Shown here piece by piece: positions 15,639 to 23,544 of a stretch of DNA of 56,440 nucleotides (position 1 is the stretch's first letter; every line of letters starts with the position of its first letter). Under the pieces are notes generated by a model, which was given only the letters and a program-made list of their open reading frames with translations, did no database searches and had not been told where the DNA came from. This DNA comes from Candidatus Liminaster caballi (GTDB lineage: Bacteria > Bacteroidota > Bacteroidia > Bacteroidales > UBA3663). Made by a program: the position numbers and the translations under genes. The stretch spans positions 1-56,440 of the forward strand of contig JAGHUA010000037.1 of the NCBI GenBank assembly GCA_018065085.1, given 5' to 3'.

Positions 15639-18188
15639 ATGAAAATTCGTCATCTTATTATAATCGCAGCCCTGTCGCTCCTGCCAGCCGTCTCGTTGGC
15701 CGACATGACCGATCAGCAGATTCTCGGATACGTGGCCGAACAGCAGGCAAAGGGCACCAGCCAGAGCGAAATGCTCCAGTATCTGATGAAGAACGGCGTC
15801 ACGCCTCAGCGCTTGCAGCAGCTGAAGCAGAAGTACAGCAAGTCGCAGGGCGGAAAGTCGGGCAGTGGTATGTCAGCCTCATCCGACCGTACGCGTCAGG
15901 GAATGGGTGCCACGGCCATGGGCGGCGGTCAGTCGTCGTCAGAGTCGCGTCGCGGACAGGTGTCGCAGAAGACACAGGGTCGCCTGATGGGTTCGGCTCC
16001 AGCCGGAGGCAGGTTCGACGAGCAGTCAGACGACTTCCTCGCCATGCAGTCGGCGTTCGATGGCTTTGTGCCTGACTCCACCGCCATGTTCATGCCTCTT
16101 GAGCCGGAAGGCCCCAAGGTCTTTGGCCGCGACATGTTCCGCAACGAGAATATTTCGTTCGAACCGTCGATGAACATCGCCACACCGTCCAACTACGTGC
16201 TCGGAGCTGGCGACAACGTCTATATTGACATCTATGGCGCCTCGCAGGTCAGCGTCGAGGGCATCATCTCTCCCGATGGCTACGTCCAGGTCGATGGTTA
16301 CGGCCCGCTCCACATCGGAGGCCTTACCGTCGAGCAGGCGCAGAGCCGTGTCCAGAGCAAGCTGCGCAACGTCTATGCCGGTTCGAAGATCATGCTCACC
16401 GTGGGTCAGACGCGCACCATCCAGGTCAGCGTCATGGGCGAAGTCATGGTGCCTGGCACCTACACGCTCTCGGCGTTTGCCTCGGTGTTCCATGCCCTCT
16501 ACAGTGCAGGCGGCGTGAGCGACCTCGGTTCGTTGCGCAACATCAAGGTGTTCCGTGGCGGCCGCGAGGAGGGGCAGGTCGATATTTATGACATGATTCT
16601 CAACGGTCAGCAGCAGGGCAATGTGCGCCTTGAGGATGCCGACATCATCATCGTGCCTACCTACGAGTCGCTGGTCAATGTCGCAGGCAAGGCCAAGCGT
16701 CCGATGTTCTATGAGATGCTCCCGACCGAGACGGTGGGCAAGGCGCTCGAGTATGCCGGAGGTTTCTCAAGCGATGCCTACACCAAGAGCATGCGCCTTT
16801 TCCGCAAGTCAGGCGGCAGGAATCAGGTGTTCAATATCAACGACGAGAATATTGCATCGTTCACCGTTGCCGACGGCGACTCGATTGCCATCGACAGTGT
16901 GCTGACACGCTACACTAACATGGTGGAGCTGCGCGGCGCTGTGTTCCATGCCGGCATGTATGAGCTTGGCAGCCAGACGAATACCGTGCGTCAGCTCATC
17001 GCCTTTGCCGACGGTGTGACCGAGGATGCCTTCATGCCGCGAGCCGTCATCCATCGTATGCGTCGCGACCGTACGCTCGAAGTTGTGCCTGTCAATCTTG
17101 CCGGTGTGCTCGATGGCAGTGCTGCCGACGTTGAGCTCCAGAACGAGGATGTACTCTTTATTCCTACCGTCCAGGATTCGCGCGAGAGCCAGACGCTCAC
17201 CATCCACGGCGAGGTGTTCGAACCGGGCATCTATCAGTTCGCCCATAATTCGACGGTCGAGGATCTCATCCTTCAGGCAGGCGGCCTCAGGGAGTCGGCA
17301 TCGACCTCCGTACGTGTGGCACGCCGCGCTAAGGGCGACAATGGCGACACACGCATAGAGAACTTCAACTTCACGCTCCGCGACGGCTTCGTGGTCAGCG
17401 GCGAGCAGGGTTTTGTCCTTCAGCCATACGATGAGGTGTTTGTGGGCAAGAATGCCGGCTATCAGGAGCAGCGTTCGGTCAGCATCGAGGGCGAGGTGCA
17501 GTTTGAGGGCACCTACGGCCTTCCTACCGAGAATACACGCATCTCAGACATCATCGCCCAGGCAGGCGGTCTTTCCGAACATGCAGCCGCTAACGGCGTG
17601 TTCGTGCTGCGTCAGATGAACGAGGAGGAGATCCGCCTGCGCCGCAACAAACTCGATGCCGACCGCTACAGCAGTGCCTACATGAGCTCCCAGCGCGCAT
17701 CGCAGATGACCACCCTCACCATGCTCCCGATCACCGACTCGCTCCTCATCGAGCGCGACCTGCGCGAGGATCTCTATAAGGTGTCGGTCGATATTCAGGA
17801 GGCACTCGGCAAGCCGGGGTCGGACAAGGATCTCGTGCTGCGCGACGGTGACCGCATCGTGGTGCTGCCCGTGCAGAACACCGTGCGCATTTCGGGTGCC
17901 GTGCCATACGTCTGCACCGTGCCTTACGTCGAGGGTAAGCGCCTCAAGCACTACCTGCGCCAGGGCGGCATCCGTGCCGACCGCAAGAACGTGCGCAACA
18001 CCTACATCATCGCCCAGAACGGCGAGGCCATTGCCGCACACCGCCGCACCAAGGTCGAGCCGGGCAGCGAGGTGGTTCTGCGCGAAAAGATTTCCGACAT
18101 GAACTCCGCTCAGAGAATCACGGCCCTTGCCACCATCTCGAGCACACTTGCCACGATGGGTGCCGTAATCATCGCGGTGCTGAAATAA
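15639..18188 (+). CDS. Large SLBB-domain polysaccharide export protein
   Basis: This 849-residue secreted protein has a signal peptide (MKIRHLIIIAALSLLPAVSLA). A helical, Gln/Ser/Gly-rich N-terminal region runs to about 130. A polysaccharide-export (Wza-type) domain begins near NYVLGAGDNVYIDIYG (about 186). Several soluble-ligand-binding beta-grasp (SLBB) repeats follow, recognisable by recurring GxVxxPGxY-like turns (GEVMVPGTY, GEVFEPGIY, GEVQFEGTY). A C-terminal hydrophobic helix (about 826-846) ends the protein. Wza-type proteins form the outer-membrane channel for capsule or exopolysaccharide. It could be read through from the pigment operon, 78 nt upstream, or belong to an unrelated polysaccharide pathway; no Wzc, Wzx or Wzy gene is adjacent. 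Confidence 0.85.
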   Translation: MKIRHLIIIAALSLLPAVSLADMTDQQILGYVAEQQAKGTSQSEMLQYLMKNGVTPQRLQQLKQKYSKSQGGKSGSGMSASSDRTRQGMGATAMGGGQSSSESRRGQVSQKTQGRLMGSAPAGGRFDEQSDDFLAMQSAFDGFVPDSTAMFMPLEPEGPKVFGRDMFRNENISFEPSMNIATPSNYVLGAGDNVYIDIYGASQVSVEGIISPDGYVQVDGYGPLHIGGLTVEQAQSRVQSKLRNVYAGSKIMLTVGQTRTIQVSVMGEVMVPGTYTLSAFASVFHALYSAGGVSDLGSLRNIKVFRGGREEGQVDIYDMILNGQQQGNVRLEDADIIIVPTYESLVNVAGKAKRPMFYEMLPTETVGKALEYAGGFSSDAYTKSMRLFRKSGGRNQVFNINDENIASFTVADGDSIAIDSVLTRYTNMVELRGAVFHAGMYELGSQTNTVRQLIAFADGVTEDAFMPRAVIHRMRRDRTLEVVPVNLAGVLDGSAADVELQNEDVLFIPTVQDSRESQTLTIHGEVFEPGIYQFAHNSTVEDLILQAGGLRESASTSVRVARRAKGDNGDTRIENFNFTLRDGFVVSGEQGFVLQPYDEVFVGKNAGYQEQRSVSIEGEVQFEGTYGLPTENTRISDIIAQAGGLSEHAAANGVFVLRQMNEEEIRLRRNKLDADRYSSAYMSSQRASQMTTLTMLPITDSLLIERDLREDLYKVSVDIQEALGKPGSDKDLVLRDGDRIVVLPVQNTVRISGAVPYVCTVPYVEGKRLKHYLRQGGIRADRKNVRNTYIIAQNGEAIAAHRRTKVEPGSEVVLREKISDMNSAQRITALATISSTLATMGAVIIAVLK

Positions 18189-18216
18189 CGAATGCCTTCG
18201 CCGTGCTGAAATAACG
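18173..18216 (+). repeat. 18-bp duplication spanning the SLBB stop codon
   Basis: CGCGGTGCTGAAATAACG at 18173-18190, containing the TAA stop, recurs at 18199-18216 as CGCCGTGCTGAAATAACG with one mismatch and a 26-nt period. It resembles the duplication at 5641-5690. Confidence 0.85.
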
Positions 18217-18254
18217 CTGGCATTTTCTCCCGAAAGTGCTTGCCGAAACCCTTG

Positions 18255-18289
18255 TTTATCCCATTTTTTCAATATAAAGATGGGATAAA
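18255..18289 (+). terminator. Possible hairpin after the SLBB gene
   Basis: TTTATCCCAT at 18255-18264 pairs perfectly with ATGGGATAAA at 18280-18289 around a 15-nt loop, 67 nt after the stop. No T-run follows, so it is only a weak terminator candidate. Confidence 0.4.
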
Positions 18290-18342
18290 TCTTAGAAAAC
18301 CGACAAAAATAGTGGCGTAAATCGCAATTTTCCGACAAAAAA

Positions 18343-18374
18343 TTTGGAAAGTCCGATTATTTGTCCTATCTTTG
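18343..18374 (+). promoter_or_regulatory. Promoter of tRNA-Leu
   Basis: TTTG at 18343-18346, 20 nt, then TATCTTTG at 18367-18374. It lies 61 nt before the tRNA. Confidence 0.75.
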
Positions 18375-18435
18375 CACCCGCAATTCAGAAAAATATGCAC
18401 GTTTCTCAGTTGCTTATCACTGAAACGCACCCGAT

Positions 18436-18517
18436 GCCCGGGTGGCGAAATTGGTAGACGCGTACGTTTCAGGTGCGTATGGTGCATGCCATGCGGGTTC
18501 GAGTCCCGCCTCGGGCA
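18436..18517 (+). tRNA. tRNA-Leu (anticodon CAG)
   Basis: This is a class II tRNA with an acceptor pair GCCCGGG / CTCGGGC, a D-loop containing TTGGTAGA, and anticodon stem TACGT / GCGTA with loop TTCAGGT. CAG at the anticodon position reads CUG. It also has a long variable arm (TGGTGCATGCCA) and T-arm GCGGGTTCGAGTCCCGC. CCA is not encoded. The discriminator is A at 18517. Confidence 0.95.
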
Positions 18518-18543
18518 CTGAGCGGCTTCCATGCTGCTTATCC

Positions 18544-18578
18544 AAACCTCCAAGGTCGAAAGATTTTGGAGGTTTTTT
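18544..18578 (+). terminator. Rho-independent terminator of tRNA-Leu
   Basis: AAACCTCCAA at 18544-18553 pairs with TTGGAGGTTT at 18566-18575, followed by T residues to 18578, 26 nt after the tRNA. Confidence 0.85.
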
Positions 18579-18607
18579 CTGTCCCGTCACATGTTTTTGG
18601 CCGATAA

Positions 18608-18639
18608 TTTGCAAAAATCAAAAATTCCCCCTATCTTTG
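18608..18639 (+). promoter_or_regulatory. Consensus promoter facing into a hairpin repeat region
   Basis: TTTG at 18608-18611, 20 nt, then TATCTTTG at 18632-18639. No rightward gene follows before 20414. The next 215 nt are hairpin repeats, then the 3' end of a leftward gene. It may produce a small RNA or antisense transcript. Confidence 0.6.
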
Positions 18640-18644
18640 CGCCG

Positions 18645-18856
18645 TAATTATTAACTCTGTCAAAGGAAGCCGTAATTATTAACTCCGTCAAAGGAAATCA
18701 AAGAAAATCAAAGATGGAGCCGAAAAAATTGATTTCTTCTGAATTCCTATGATGGAGCATAAAATGAAGTCAAGAATATTAACTCCATCAAAGGAAATCA
18801 AAGAAAATCAAAGGTGGAGCCGAAAAATTGATTTCTTCTGAATTCCTATGATGGAG
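18645..18856. repeat. Hairpin repeat family, copies 1 and 2 plus a fragment
   Basis: A fragment at 18645-18672 is followed by two units, about 18673-18758 and 18776-18856. Each runs from an ACTCCRTCAAAGGAAATC arm through AAAGRTGGAGCCGAAAAA to a closing TTGATTTCTTCTGAATTCC and TATGATGGAG. The two arms are complementary over about 27 of 30 positions, giving a long hairpin. The stop codon of the ThiD-AraC gene is 12 nt beyond the second unit. Confidence 0.85.
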
Positions 18857-18867
18857 AAAATGTGTCG

Positions 18868-19944
18868 CTATGATGGGAAATTCGCGCGGCAGAACGTCGG
18901 GGCGGCGCCCTTCTTCGCCTTAAAGAACTTCGCAAAGGCCATCTGCGACGAGAACCCCATCTCAAAGGCAATCTGCTGGACGGAGAGGGTCGTCGTCTGG
19001 AGCAGCTTCTCGCTCTCGCGGACGATGTAGTCGTCGATGATCTGCTTCGGCGGACGGCCACAGACAGCATTGGTGACCTGCGACAGATAGCGCGCCGTGA
19101 TGTTGAGCCTACGGGCATAGAACGTCACATCGTGCGCCGTCCGGTAGTTGTCGGCAATGAGCGACATCAGGCGGTCATAGAGGGCGCTGGCTTGGAGCGA
19201 CGTCTGGTGCGCCGACGCATACACCACCTGGCAGTGCATGTAGCTGTGGGCGTTCGTCACAGCCTCCAGCACTGTGTCGCCCAGAGCCATGCGTGTGGCG
19301 ATGGCGGTCGATAGAGTGCCGCCCACACCGTGACGCTGCCATCCCTCGATGTTGACCGACGAGAAGAACGAACAGTCGGAGTCGGAAGAATAGAGCAGGG
19401 CGTTGATGCGACCGGCGCTGTACGTGCCGCCTCGCAGCAGGACGTGAGTGGCTCCCATCGCGTGCAGCACACTCGCTGCCGCAACCATGTCGCGGTCGGT
19501 GCAGATGCGTTGGCCAAGGATGATTTCGGCATCCATGCATTTGACAATCAGCAGAGTGCAGATAGGCAGCAGACGCTGGCAGTAGGTGCGTATGGCGTCG
19601 TTGCTCATCAGCAGGCCACCGTAGGACGACAGGATCACCGGCGAGCACACCACCTGCCTGCATCCCACAATCTCGTCCCTCACCTTGCCGATTGTCTCGG
19701 GGTTGCCCATCATGCCCACCTTCACCGCATCGGGGCGCGTCTCCTCGTATATTGCCCTGACCTGGCCGGCCACGAGGTCGGGCGGCAGTTCATAGACGTC
19801 GGCAATGCCCATCGAGTTCTGAACGGTGACCGACGTGATGGCCGTCACCGCGTGACCGCCAAGGTCCCTGATCGTGCGTATATCCGCCTGGATGCCAGCG
19901 TGTCCCATGCTGTCCGATCCGTTGATGCAAAGTATCGTCTTCAT
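18868..19944 (-). CDS. ThiD/PdxK-like domain fused to an AraC-type DNA-binding domain
   Basis: Residues 1 to about 250 of this 358-residue protein match ThiD/pyridoxal-kinase-type ribokinase enzymes: INGSDSMGHAGIQADIRT (7-24) and TSVTVQNSMGI (37-47). Residues about 255-350 form an AraC HTH pair, ending with LSVQQIAFEMGFSSQMAFAKFFKAK. In active ThiD or PdxK the anion-hole motif is GTGC or GTGD, with C or D as the catalytic residue. Here it reads GVGG (206-209). I infer a ligand-sensing regulator, perhaps for pyridoxal or hydroxymethylpyrimidine, rather than a kinase. It is divergent from pdxST, which is the obvious target. Residual kinase activity cannot be excluded. Confidence 0.85.
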   Translation of the reverse strand: MKTILCINGSDSMGHAGIQADIRTIRDLGGHAVTAITSVTVQNSMGIADVYELPPDLVAGQVRAIYEETRPDAVKVGMMGNPETIGKVRDEIVGCRQVVCSPVILSSYGGLLMSNDAIRTYCQRLLPICTLLIVKCMDAEIILGQRICTDRDMVAAASVLHAMGATHVLLRGGTYSAGRINALLYSSDSDCSFFSSVNIEGWQRHGVGGTLSTAIATRMALGDTVLEAVTNAHSYMHCQVVYASAHQTSLQASALYDRLMSLIADNYRTAHDVTFYARRLNITARYLSQVTNAVCGRPPKQIIDDYIVRESEKLLQTTTLSVQQIAFEMGFSSQMAFAKFFKAKKGAAPTFCRANFPS

Positions 19945-20010
19945 TCGTTATTCGTTTTTTTCGTCATTCCTCTTTCGTCCTTCCTCCTTCGTCTTTCCTC
20001 TTTCGCCCTG

Positions 20011-20042
20011 CAAAAATAGCCAATATTTCTGATTTGTCCAAA
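20011..20042 (-). promoter_or_regulatory. Promoter of the ThiD-AraC gene
   Basis: On the minus strand, TTTG (20042-20039), 20 nt, then TATTTTTG (20018-20011), about 67 nt before the ATG at 19944. The leader between them is a polypyrimidine/purine repeat tract (19950-20005). Confidence 0.75.
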
Positions 20043-20107
20043 TTAGAGTTCCGATTTCTGCAACATTTCCTCTTTGTACGTATAGTTTTGCCATATCGGA
20101 AGTCAAA

Positions 20108-20139
20108 TTTCTCGCATTTATTCCAATTTCCTACCTTTG
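20108..20139 (+). promoter_or_regulatory. Promoter of pdxST with a long leader
   Basis: TTTC at 20108-20111, 20 nt, then TACCTTTG at 20132-20139. It lies about 275 nt before the pdxS ATG, giving a leader that contains two hairpin repeats. The local context TACCTTTGCGCC followed by the repeat parallels the promoter at 18632. Confidence 0.65.
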
Positions 20140-20152
20140 CGCCACGAAATTT

Positions 20153-20405
20153 ACTCCACCAAAGGAAATCATAGAAAATCAAAGCTGGAGCCAAAACAAT
20201 GATTTCTTTTGAATTCCTATGATGGAGCATAAAAAGAAGTCAAGAAACATACTCCACCAAAGGAAATCAAAGAAACCAAAGAAAATCAAAGCTGGAGCCA
20301 AAACAATGATTTCTTTTGAATTTCTCTGATGGAGAATTAAAAACTATAACGGAGCATAAAAATCCTCTGACGGAGCGTAAAAATTCTCTGATGGAGCATA
20401 AAAAA
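20153..20405. repeat. Hairpin repeat family, copies 3 and 4, and short GGAGCATAAA repeats
   Basis: Two full units lie at 20153-20227 and 20251-20334 (ACTCCACCAAAGGAAATC to TGATGGAG), joined by a CATAAAAAGAAGTCAAGAA spacer like that of the first cluster. They are followed by three short relatives, GGAGCATAAAAA, GGAGCGTAAAAA and GGAGCATAAAAA, at 20351-20404. All would be transcribed in the pdxST leader. Confidence 0.85.
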
Positions 20406-20413
20406 ATAAAATT

Positions 20414-21286
20414 ATGGAAGACAGAACCCAACTCAACCGAAATCTCGCCCAGATGCTCAAGGGCGGAGTGATAATGGACGTGACCACACCCGAGCAGGCA
20501 CGCATCGCTGAGGCCGCCGGAGCCTGCGCCGTCATGGCCCTCGAACGCATCCCAGCCGACATCCGAGCCGCAGGAGGCGTCAGCCGAATGAGCGACCCGA
20601 AGATGATCCGAGGCATCCAGGAAGCCGTGACCATCCCCGTGATGGCCAAATGCCGCATCGGCCACTTCGCCGAGGCACAGATCCTCGAAGCCATCGAGAT
20701 CGACTATATCGACGAGAGCGAAGTGCTCTCACCTGCCGACGACCTCTATCACATCGACAAACGCCGCTTCCGTGTGCCGTTCGTCTGCGGAGCCAAAGAC
20801 CTCGGTGAAGCTCTGCGCCGCATCAACGAGGGAGCCACGATGATCCGCACAAAGGGCGAACCGGGCACAGGCGACATCATTCAGGCTGTACGTCACATGC
20901 GACTGATGCAGAGCGAGATACGCCGACTTGTCAGCATGTCCGACGACGAGCTCTATGAGGCAGCCAAGCAGTTGCGCGTGCCCTACGACCTCGTGCTCTA
21001 CGTCCACGAGAACGGCCGTCTCCCAGTGGTCAACTTCGCAGCTGGAGGCGTGGCCACACCGGCCGACGCAGCGCTCATGATGCAGCTCGGAGCCGAGGGC
21101 GTGTTTGTGGGCAGCGGCATCTTCAAGAGCGGCAATCCCGAGAAGCGCGCACAGGCCATCGTCAAGGCCGTCACCAACTACGACCGTCCCGACATCCTTG
21201 CCCAGCTGAGCGAGGATCTGGGCGAGGCAATGGTGGGTATCAACGAGAGCGAGATCGCCCTCCTCATGGCCGAACGCGGAAAATGA
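20414..21286 (+). CDS. pdxS: Pyridoxal 5'-phosphate synthase subunit PdxS
   Basis: This 290-residue (beta/alpha)8 barrel enzyme is of the usual family length. Together with PdxT it makes PLP from ribose 5-phosphate (or ribulose 5-phosphate), glyceraldehyde 3-phosphate and glutamine-derived ammonia. Catalytic lysines are visible in [11 protein letters not shown] and [12 protein letters not shown], and the N-terminal KGGVIMDVT segment is typical. Its last codons overlap the pdxT start. The leader carries tandem hairpins, and the divergent ThiD-AraC protein is the likely regulator. Confidence 0.97.
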   Translation: MEDRTQLNRNLAQMLKGGVIMDVTTPEQARIAEAAGACAVMALERIPADIRAAGGVSRMSDPKMIRGIQEAVTIPVMAKCRIGHFAEAQILEAIEIDYIDESEVLSPADDLYHIDKRRFRVPFVCGAKDLGEALRRINEGATMIRTKGEPGTGDIIQAVRHMRLMQSEIRRLVSMSDDELYEAAKQLRVPYDLVLYVHENGRLPVVNFAAGGVATPADAALMMQLGAEGVFVGSGIFKSGNPEKRAQAIVKAVTNYDRPDILAQLSEDLGEAMVGINESEIALLMAERGK

Positions 21287-21825
21287 GAATCGCCATCCTT
21301 GCCCTTCAGGGAGCCTTCGACGAACACCGTCAGATGCTCACCCGCCTCGGTGTTGAGTCCTTCCTCGTGCGTAACCTCAGCGACTGGCAGCAGCCAAAGG
21401 ACGGTCTCATCATCCCTGGCGGTGAGAGCACGGCGATGATGAAGATCATGCGCGACGAAGGCCTTTTCACCCCCATCCGCGACGCCATCCTCGGCGGCCT
21501 GCCCGTGTTCGGTACGTGTGCCGGCATGATTCTGCTCGACGATCAGCACCTCGCCTGCATGGACATCACCGCACGTCGCAATGCCTATGGCCGCCAGCTC
21601 GGCAGCTTCCACACCGTGGCACCGATGTCCGATGTCGGTCAGGTGCCGATGGTCTTCATCCGTGCTCCCTTCATCGAACGACAAGGCGCTGACGTCCAGC
21701 CACTTGCCACGGTCGATGACCGCCTTGTAGCCGCACGCCAGCGTCACATGCTTGTCTGTGCCTTTCATCCCGAACTGACCTCGGACACTTCCGTCCACAG
21801 CTATTTCCTCGGGATGATCAGATAG
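21283..21825 (+). CDS. pdxT: PLP synthase glutaminase subunit PdxT
   Basis: This 180-residue class I-type glutamine amidotransferase hydrolyses glutamine and channels ammonia to PdxS. The nucleophile is in GTCAGMILL, the oxyanion segment in [10 protein letters not shown], and the His-Glu pair in FHPELTSD. It overlaps pdxS by 4 nt (ATGA), the usual coupled arrangement of the pair. Confidence 0.97.
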   Translation: MRIAILALQGAFDEHRQMLTRLGVESFLVRNLSDWQQPKDGLIIPGGESTAMMKIMRDEGLFTPIRDAILGGLPVFGTCAGMILLDDQHLACMDITARRNAYGRQLGSFHTVAPMSDVGQVPMVFIRAPFIERQGADVQPLATVDDRLVAARQRHMLVCAFHPELTSDTSVHSYFLGMIR

Positions 21826-21846
21826 ACCCGACAGACCCGGGTCTGT

Positions 21847-21951
21847 TTACTGCACGCAACTGACTGTGCCGAGAGCCGTTGCCAGTGCCGTCAGGATCGA
21901 CGCGATGATATTCACGACCCACTTGATGGTTTCCTTTCGTTTCTGTTCCAT
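21847..21951 (-). CDS. Smalltalk-family micro-protein
   Basis: This 34-residue protein reads MEQKRKETIKWVVNII then ASILTALATALGTVSCVQ. A short basic N-terminus, one hydrophobic helix with Thr/Ala and a terminal SC form the pattern of the Bacteroidales smalltalk proteins, whose function is unknown. These usually sit beside HU-like, DUF3987 and amidase genes. Here it lies alone between pdxT and a DUF6261 gene, with a GC-rich palindrome directly upstream (21961-22003). Confidence 0.8.
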   Translation of the reverse strand: MEQKRKETIKWVVNIIASILTALATALGTVSCVQ

Positions 21952-21960
21952 AATAGTGTT

Positions 21961-22003
21961 AGACCCTCCCCCCAGCCCCTCCGCAAGGGAGGGGAGTATA
22001 ATG
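21961..22003 (+). repeat. GC-rich palindromic repeat, copy A
   Basis: GACCCTCCCCCCAGCCCC then TCCGCAAGGGAGGGGAGTAT and AATGC. The inner arms CCCCTCC / GGAGGGG can pair. It is nearly identical to copy E (35817-35860), and the reverse copy F is at 36213-36253. Confidence 0.85.
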
Positions 22004-22029
22004 CTCATGTGGGGTATGTGAGGGATTTT

Positions 22030-22095
22030 GTTAATAGGTTAATAGCTAACTATTCACGAACTAATTCACGGATAATTACGGTCATTTACGTTTAA
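22030..22095. repeat. Direct TTCACGR/AATTACGG motifs
   Basis: TATTCACGAACTAATTCACGG and ATAATTACGGTCATTTACG form four related half-sites at roughly 10-nt spacing. A similar set lies at 31687-31785, before the P5-like gene. They may be binding sites or remnants of a shared mobile module. Confidence 0.45.
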
Positions 22096-22140
22096 ACTCT
22101 TTCATCCCCAGGCTTATACATGGTACATGCCCTTACATGC

Positions 22141-23016
22141 TCAGGACTTGATTGAAGTGCCACTGCCAGGGATAGGGGTTCCATTGTCGAGCTCGTCCTT
22201 CACCTGCCCGTCACCGCTGTTGTTGTCAGCCATAGGGCCGCCGTTCGGTGCAGTTCCCGTTCCCGAGCCGCTGCCCGCGTCCTCTTTCTTGCCGCCCTGC
22301 GACTGCTTCTGGCGCAGAGTGTACTCGCTGATCACGTTGTTCACGTCCACGATGAAGTTCTGGCATGTCTGGCACTTCTCCTTCACGGCTTCCTCGGTCG
22401 AAGCCGACTGCATCGCGTAGAAATTGACCGTAGTGACCACGTACTCGTAGCACTGCTGCACCTTTGTACGCAACGCACTGGCGTCCAGGCGATACTGCTT
22501 CTCACTGTTGCGCGAGTTGAACGCCTCAAGGAAACGCTTGTTAGCGTTCGAGAGCTTGGTGAGAGCATCGGCAAGGCCGAGCTTCGAGATGTGGCGCGAC
22601 AGAGTGCGGTTCACATCGATGATGAAGCCCTCGATGTGGGCATACTCCTCGTGATCGGCCTCATAGCGCACCGATGAAGGGTAGATCTTGAGGATCTCCG
22701 CGTCGATGGTAGGGTAGAGGGCAGCCACCTCGGCATCGGGCGAGAACTTGATGTTGGTCAGGACGTTGCGCACATAGCGGAACAGCGCGTCACGTTCCTT
22801 GTCGGCGTTGCGCACCTCCACGGTCACACCCGATGCCAGCGGACGGTTCACCGCGTCCTTGAATGACGAAACCTTCGTCTGGTAATCAGTGATGAACTGC
22901 GATGTCAGGCCAAGGCTCTCTGCGCCATACTGGTCGATGAGAAGCAGTATCGAATCGTTCACCGCCACATGGTACGAATTGCGAAGTCCTGTGATAAATG
23001 TCTTGATGAGTTTCAT
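22141..23016 (-). CDS. DUF6261 family protein
   Basis: This 291-residue, mostly helical cytoplasmic protein begins MKLIKTFITGLRNSYHVAVN, the pattern of the Bacteroidales DUF6261 proteins, which have no known function. A low-complexity Gly/Asn/Ser-rich tail (about 248-291) ends the chain. No catalytic motif is visible. Such proteins often lie near restriction, toxin or mobile modules, as here, 0.7 kb from a type III restriction system on the opposite strand. Confidence 0.7.
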   Translation of the reverse strand: MKLIKTFITGLRNSYHVAVNDSILLLIDQYGAESLGLTSQFITDYQTKVSSFKDAVNRPLASGVTVEVRNADKERDALFRYVRNVLTNIKFSPDAEVAALYPTIDAEILKIYPSSVRYEADHEEYAHIEGFIIDVNRTLSRHISKLGLADALTKLSNANKRFLEAFNSRNSEKQYRLDASALRTKVQQCYEYVVTTVNFYAMQSASTEEAVKEKCQTCQNFIVDVNNVISEYTLRQKQSQGGKKEDAGSGSGTGTAPNGGPMADNNSGDGQVKDELDNGTPIPGSGTSIKS

Positions 23017-23504
23017 TGTCTTTTAATGTGTTATTAAAATTTTGTTTCGGTCTTTGCTGCTGTGCCCGGGTCGAAATCAAACAGCCTCTCGCATCTCCCG
23101 AAACCTCGAATTTGACGCTGCAAAGATACTCACCCTTTCTTGCGCCCTAAACAACCACCGCGAAAATTTTACTGGATTTTTCGAATTTATCTTAACACAC
23201 GGAAAAACTTCGACCCTTTTCAGGAAAAGTCAGTCAGCCATGTGTCAAGATTGTCATTGTCATTTGTGTCATTTTCTTTCCCGACATTCCCATCCGCCTC
23301 AAAATAAATAATAATATTTTATATTATTATATATTTTGCCCACAATCACGCATCTCCGATTTCAAAATGACCATAATGACAATGACCAAATGACACATAA
23401 TCCTCCGTTTTGCCCAGTTTAGAAAATAGTGCAGCTCCGCATGCCATATTTTTTTGATTTTTATCAAAAGCGCCTTTTATCGCATTTTTTTGCCCCCAAA
23501 ATGA
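23017..23504. other. Non-coding gap with AT-rich and TGTCATT repeats
   Basis: A minus-strand -10-like box (TATCTTTG at 23128-23121) about 105 nt before DUF6261 is probably its promoter; its -33 is poor. At 23240-23275 and 23363-23402 lie clusters of TGTCATT and its complement, in opposite orientation, around a very AT-rich stretch (23300-23340). No credible gene was seen. Confidence 0.5.
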
Positions 23505-23533
23505 TTGTAGATTGAAGAAAAGTATTATATTTG
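23505..23533 (+). promoter_or_regulatory. Probable promoter of the restriction-modification operon
   Basis: TTG at 23505-23507, 18 nt, then TATATTTG at 23526-23533, just upstream of the small gene at 23545. Spacing is slightly short. Confidence 0.5.
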
Positions 23534-23544
23534 CGCCCGATATT

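Noticed and set aside
18269-18614. Short frames across tRNA-Leu
   Set aside because: They read through the tRNA and its terminator and so cannot be real proteins.
20153-20405. PLP or thiamine riboswitch in the pdxST leader
   Set aside because: The leader is made of a repeat family also found at 18645-18856. I could not see a THI-box or other conserved aptamer, so no riboswitch is called.
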